Shown piece by piece: positions 59,698 through 64,000 of a stretch of DNA of 64,000 nt. The position numbers and the translations under genes were made by a program. Position 1 is the stretch's first letter. Every line of letters starts with the position of its first letter. This stretch comes from Ciona savignyi (lineage: Eukaryota; Chordata; Ascidiacea; Phlebobranchia; Cionidae): positions 217,147 to 281,146 of the forward strand of contig CH002511.1 in assembly GCA_000149265.1 (NCBI GenBank), read 5' to 3'. The notes beneath the pieces are model-generated. The model had not been told where the DNA came from and did not search any database. It was given only the letters and a program-made list of their open reading frames with translations.

Positions 59698-61596
59698 ATG
59701 AAGTCAATCTGTTTCATTGTCGCCCTGACAGTGCATATTATGACGTCACTGGCGTGCCCTCGCGCGTGCCGGTGCGACGAGAAACGAAAAATCGTGTACT
59801 GCAACGAAAGAGGCCTTCACAGCGTTCCGCACGGCATACCCACAAACACATGGATCCTCTATCTCCAACACAACCTTATCGGAAACAGCCCGAGTCTGGA
59901 AGCGAACTTGGCCAAACTCCAAAACCTTCAACGACTCTTCATACACAGCAACCGAATGACGTCGTTTCCGGCCAACCTCCCGTCGAGCTTGAAGTACATC
60001 TCCCTAACCCAGAACAACATAAAATTCATAGGGAAAACCGCTCTAAGCGGGCTCGGTAACCTCAAAGAACTTCACCTCGATTCAAACAACATCACAATCG
60101 AAGGGTTATCTGAGGACGCGTTTGCCCCAGCTGTTAAACTACAAGAACTAACCCTAACCCAGAACAGTCTTACCCTAATCCCGACCCGTCTCCCCCCGAA
60201 TTTGGTCAGCCTCCGAATCGACGAAAACCGAATCAATGACGTCAGAGTGACGTCATTAAGCAGTTTAAAGAAGCTGATAATCCTGGATTTAAGCGATAAC
60301 GAGATTTCCGACAGTTCTTTCGAGCCCGGATCGCTCCAACAGCTCGAGAGCTTGAGGACAATAGATCTAAGCGGGAATCGAATCACCAACATCCCGCAAT
60401 TACCTGGAAACATCACTGAACTGCTGCTTTCTGACAACCGCATTCAATACGTCTTCGCGTCCCGTAGCCAGGATGGGGAATTCCCTACCCGCGGGGACCT
60501 TCAGGGTTACGCTCGCCTTAGAAAACTGGATTTGTCGTCGAATCAGTTGAGGAGCGTCGAAAAGGGAGCGTTCGCTAATCTCCCGTCAACAATCTCCGTC
60601 GAGCTGCATGACAACCCTTGGAGATGTGACTGCAATCTTCAGTATCTCAAGCGCTGGATGACGTACACGACCTCTGTCGTGCGCAGCAGCGAGGGAAACA
60701 TCCGCTGCGCCGCGCCCGCCGTCTTCAGTGACGTCACAGTGAACAGCATCGACTTGGAAGCGCTCCGCTGCTCGCGCGGTTCGTATCGCTTTGATGTTTC
60801 CCGGGTTTCACAGACTAGTGTGACGATCGATTACGACGCGATAGCTGCAAGCGAGCCGCCCTACGTCACGTTCTCGATCATGTACGGCCCCATGCTCTGC
60901 GCCGAATGCTCCCTGCCTGATGACGTCACCGAAGAAGAGCGCTCTGCCGCTGCTTTGTGGATGGACGAGTACACAATCGTCGAATTGTCTTCCGAGACAA
61001 AGAAAATCGAAGATTTGGTCGCGGGGACGAAATACGCGATGTGTATTGTTACGTCATACCAGCACCCCGACGAAATCGGCGTCGAGCAATGTCAAGACGT
61101 CACCACTGACGTCATAGCGACGTCACCGCCCCAAAAAGCGGCCGGAGTTCCGTATTGGATTTATATAGCTGCCGGCTGCGCGGTGGTGTTACTATCGGCG
61201 GTCGCGATCGCGTGTTACGTGGTTTGGAGGCGACGAAGCAAAAACAGAATCAGCAAATCGCTGAGGTACAGACAACCGATACCACAGCAATACCTCCCTC
61301 AGTTTCTTATGTCTCCCGGGGCCGCTGCCCCGTTACCCCCCAACTCTTACCTTGGCAAGCAGTTACCGCTGCTGAACGCTAACAACGAATTCGACGTCAC
61401 GTTGATGGTGCGTCCCGACGCGAACTTGTCACGTCACAGTGACTCTTGTTACAGCGACAGTCACGACGAGTCGGTGCACACTAGCGGCACCACGCGGTCG
61501 AACAATTGCGGAAGAAATTCCCCGGCGACGCAAAGCGAATCGCTCTTACCGCATAACCATTCTCCCCACTTAAACGATTCGGGGTTGTTTGTTTGA
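59698..61596 (+). CDS. FLRT-like: FLRT-like LRR/FN3 transmembrane protein C
   Basis: Single-exon reading frame, 632 aa. The frame can be read from a TTG at 59686, but the first ATG is at 59698 and starts a signal peptide (MKSICFIVALTVHIMTSLA). LRRNT at 20-49 (CPRACRC), around ten LRRs, LRRCT 306-358 (NPWRCDCN), FN3-like about 362-470 with C401-x-x-C404, membrane helix about 485-510 followed by RRR, tail of about 120 residues. The tail has R-Y-R-Q-P then QQYLP, E-F-D-V at 564-567, and ends DSGLFV, a possible PDZ ligand. Possible N-glycosylation at N131-I-T. The only member of the trio on the plus strand and about 31 kb from gene B. A splice acceptor (atttccag) ends at 59647, 51 bases before the ATG. 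The coding sequence is GC-richer than its surroundings and holds six exact TGACGTCA octamers. Family role: adhesion/guidance receptor, inferred from FLRT. Confidence 0.93.
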   Translation: MKSICFIVALTVHIMTSLACPRACRCDEKRKIVYCNERGLHSVPHGIPTNTWILYLQHNLIGNSPSLEANLAKLQNLQRLFIHSNRMTSFPANLPSSLKYISLTQNNIKFIGKTALSGLGNLKELHLDSNNITIEGLSEDAFAPAVKLQELTLTQNSLTLIPTRLPPNLVSLRIDENRINDVRVTSLSSLKKLIILDLSDNEISDSSFEPGSLQQLESLRTIDLSGNRITNIPQLPGNITELLLSDNRIQYVFASRSQDGEFPTRGDLQGYARLRKLDLSSNQLRSVEKGAFANLPSTISVELHDNPWRCDCNLQYLKRWMTYTTSVVRSSEGNIRCAAPAVFSDVTVNSIDLEALRCSRGSYRFDVSRVSQTSVTIDYDAIAASEPPYVTFSIMYGPMLCAECSLPDDVTEEERSAAALWMDEYTIVELSSETKKIEDLVAGTKYAMCIVTSYQHPDEIGVEQCQDVTTDVIATSPPQKAAGVPYWIYIAAGCAVVLLSAVAIACYVVWRRRSKNRISKSLRYRQPIPQQYLPQFLMSPGAAAPLPPNSYLGKQLPLLNANNEFDVTLMVRPDANLSRHSDSCYSDSHDESVHTSGTTRSNNCGRNSPATQSESLLPHNHSPHLNDSGLFV

Positions 61597-62140
61597 CGTT
61601 TTTAATCTTTGCCATTTTTTATTTGCAGCATTTTTTAAATTTTCTACATTTTCGATATTTCGCCGTTTTCATTTTCGCATTTTTTTATCTGATTTTTTCC
61701 TTTTCTATCTTAAAAGTTCAGCAACCCATTGATTTTGTTTATTTTTTAGTCAACGTCAGCGTCGTTTTTGCAGTAAACTTAAATTTGCAACCGCTATTAT
61801 AACACAATGATCATTAGTTTGTGCCACAATTTAAAACACTAGAGCGATTTTTCTAAGTTCACCCACCATAAATTGCTTTTATCAAAACTATCAAAATTTT
61901 TGTATTGAAACCTTTTAAAATTTTACTTTTTTACAAAATAACAAAACAAATACAGTCCATTTCACTTAAAATGGCTTTTTGGATGGGTGTGTTTGTACTG
62001 TCAATGGGAATGATGTGTCTGGCCGGTCCAGACTTGTTGCGTCGTTTTTGTTTCATAATAAAAACGTATTTATGCAGTTTTATCATTTTTTATATAGTTT
62101 TAATATAGATATACAATAATCCGGACGTTTTAGTATAAAA
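61597..62140. other. Downstream of gene C
   Basis: T-rich sequence likely to be the 3' UTR at first; AATAAA occurs at about 62058, which would give a 3' UTR of roughly 470 bases. Confidence 0.4.
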
Positions 62141-62511
62141 CAGGGGTTGGCACACTTTGTAAGTCAGGGGGCAAAATTATTTTATTCTTAGACTCGCGGG
62201 CCAAGTGATCGAGTCGTCACTCATATAGTTTTTTACTGTTGATAAAAAACATTAATTAAATAAATATGGTACATTACTGGTTAAAACTAGAAAGCACTGT
62301 TGCGTCAAGTGCACACAAATATAGTTGTGACATCATACGTTATCTGTGACATCATAAGTTATCTGTGACATCATAAGTTATCTGTGACACCATAAGTTAG
62401 TTGTGACATCGCTATTTAGTCTTGTAACATGTCGATAACATTCGGCAGGCTAGAATTAATAACACCGCAGGCCGGATTCGGCCCTCGAATCGTAGTTTGT
62501 CTATATCTGGT
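62141..62511. mobile_element. hAT-like element, separate subfamily
   Basis: Begins caggggttggcacactttg and ends cgtagtttgtctatatctg, a weak inverted pair, with the gcgggcc/ggccgg edges seen in many hAT-derived MITEs. It holds a short tandem repeat at 62325-62410. Confidence 0.5.
62325..62410 (+). repeat. Short tandem repeat, about 22-bp unit
   Basis: Four to five units of ttatctgtgacatcataag, inside the hAT-like element. Confidence 0.75.
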
Positions 62512-62530
62512 CCTAAACATATAAATTATA

Positions 62531-62625
62531 CAGTCGTGTGCCCGAGTAGTAAACTGCTATATATATTAAATTATGTGTATAAAAACGGTTAAAGCCACAA
62601 GTTTATAATGAGTTTCAAAGTAAGC
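62531..62625 (+). mobile_element. Short tRNA-like element (family 2), decayed
   Basis: Recognisable by cagtcgtgtgcccgagtagt and aaaaacggttaaa; the B-box region is eroded. Confidence 0.4.
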
Positions 62626-63440
62626 TTATCAGCTAATTTACAAAACAAAATAGGCTTTTTGCAAAGTTTAAATATTCTATAAAGGAATGATATGGTAAAA
62701 TGCATTACAAAGTGAAGGCCTAAAAGTGCAAAATTTATAAATGTATTTGAACGGTGCCCTAACTGACGGTTTAAAAATGTACTTTTTTATAAAATTATTT
62801 ACAAATCACATCTTTAACCTTTAATTTAATAAAAAAAAACATAATAATATGCGAGAATTTCAAGATTTAATCTTTATTACGGTATCACTTTGCTTTGCAA
62901 AGCAATGATAATACTTATAAGGGTTTTGGTCAAATATATAGCCTACTTGGCAAGACATGGCTACATAATGTGTCACTAGATAGTACAATTTATGTATAGG
63001 TGACAACTAAACACATATTTTACTGCTATTCAGGCAGCCCTGTAACTTAACGCTCTTAAGATAAGCCTGGTTAGGCAATAACAGCTTATATCTAAACTGT
63101 AACATGTCAAAAATACGAAAAAAAATAATCGACAATTGCAAAACAAATAATGGTAAAAATATAATATCTGCCTAGTATATTTGTCTATATCGGTTGAATA
63201 TTCACAAATCGAAATAATAAAAACTGGCGTCTGAAAAATACCACGACTAAAGCAGTAAGTTTAAACAAAAGCTCGTCAGGAATATAATTTGAAACATGCT
63301 AGACGAAGTAAAACGTATTTTGGCACAACTGTATATAGGTAAATTGTTTTAAAGTTTAATCGATGCAGTAATTTTACGTAAAATTGACATCTTCATTTAG
63401 TAGCCAAAATCAATGCAGAAAAACGGATCTAGGTAGGCTA
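62626..63440. other. AT-rich intergenic stretch
   Basis: No open frame, repeat or RNA recognised. Confidence 0.55.
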
Positions 63441-63744
63441 TAGGATAGGCCGATAGGATATTCATGTTTATCCCCATGAGTGGAAAAACCATCGGGGTTA
63501 ACACACGACCAATCGTTAGATCACCTCGCGCTCACCGTCGGGTTACTGGAGCTATTGCAGTGTGTTATGTATGATACACACGTTCCTTTATTTTCAGCAT
63601 AACCGGTTAATTCGCTTGGGTTCACGCAATGTCCGTTAAGTGCCTTGTCCAAGGACACAACCTACTAGCTAGCAACCAGTTTCGTACCTGCAACCCATCG
63701 GCTGAAAGGCGTCACACCAAACCACGAGACAAACCGGTCGGACA
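63441..63744 (-). mobile_element. SINE family 1, near full length, antisense
   Basis: From aggataggccgataggatat (tail side, reversed ATCCT units) to caaaccggtcggac (head). Moderately diverged. Confidence 0.8.
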
Positions 63745-64000
63745 CAAACCGTGTGGTAAACAACTTAGGACAAAACCAGCTATTTGTAGGTTATATTATA
63801 AAAATCTATAGGAATTTATATAAAAGTTAAAAAAAAAACTCCTATTGTGTAGTAATGTAAGCGTTTGTTTCATTTAAATTTCATCATACAAATACATGGT
63901 AAGTCAACATGTGTACAAAAAAGCAAGGCATGCAAAAACCTTACGTGCGCATCATGTATATATAAGCGTTTAGTTACCAACGCAGACGTGTCCTCGTTAG

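Noticed and set aside
1-64000. Retrovirus-like, LTR or Polinton elements, LINE proteins, CRISPR arrays, rRNA
   Set aside because: No long terminal repeats with coding between them, no polymerase, integrase or capsid-like frame, no spaced identical repeats with unique spacers and no rRNA-like sequence were seen.

Overview
The window is eukaryotic and most likely from a tunicate of the genus Ciona. The evidence is an AT-rich (roughly 36% GC by eye), intron-bearing chordate-type gene set, cell-surface proteins of the FLRT family (known mainly from vertebrates), splice acceptors placed just upstream of start codons as expected where spliced-leader trans-splicing occurs, and many short non-autonomous repeats. 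The genus is an inference; no ribosomal or mitochondrial marker is present. Two runs of exactly 100 N (35141-35240 and 50251-50350) are assembly gaps.

Four protein genes can be supported. Three encode FLRT-like single-pass membrane proteins, each with its whole coding sequence in one exon: gene A (minus, 7276-9126, 616 aa), gene B (minus, 26981-28969, 662 aa) and gene C (plus, 59698-61596, 632 aa). All three have a signal peptide, LRRNT cap, about ten leucine-rich repeats, LRRCT cap, an FN3-like domain with an extra C-x-x-C, one membrane helix and a cytoplasmic tail with a shared E-F-D-V motif. Between A and B lies a seven-exon Rab-family small GTPase (plus, 11188-23288), rebuilt here as 216 residues with every intron following GT-AG and all reading phases agreeing. 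An orphan exon (45581-45714) and a small cysteine-rich reading frame (40942-41139) are weaker candidates.

Layout: 1-7275 is intergenic, with a SINE, two palindromic MITEs and a cluster of CRE-like sites (6832-7024) just beyond gene A. Gene A follows. 9140-11187 is intergenic, then the Rab gene runs to 23288 with introns full of SINEs, a fold-back element and a 76-bp satellite. 23.3-27 kb is intergenic with another 76-bp array. Gene B follows. 29-59.6 kb is a gene desert of about 30 kb rich in repeats: MITEs, hAT-like elements, a 1.5-kb minisatellite, a 190-194-bp tandem array ending at an assembly gap, a duplicated 0.7-kb segment with one copy interrupted by a SINE, and more 76-bp arrays. Gene C closes the window, followed by a hAT-like element and a SINE.

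FLRT proteins act in cell adhesion and repulsion and in receptor signalling; a Rab GTPase acts in vesicle traffic. Nothing in the sequence ties the Rab gene to its FLRT-like neighbours beyond position. The FLRT-like trio looks like a locally expanded, diverged family. No autonomous transposon coding sequence, retrovirus-like element, Polinton, CRISPR array or genuine tRNA/rRNA gene was recognised.
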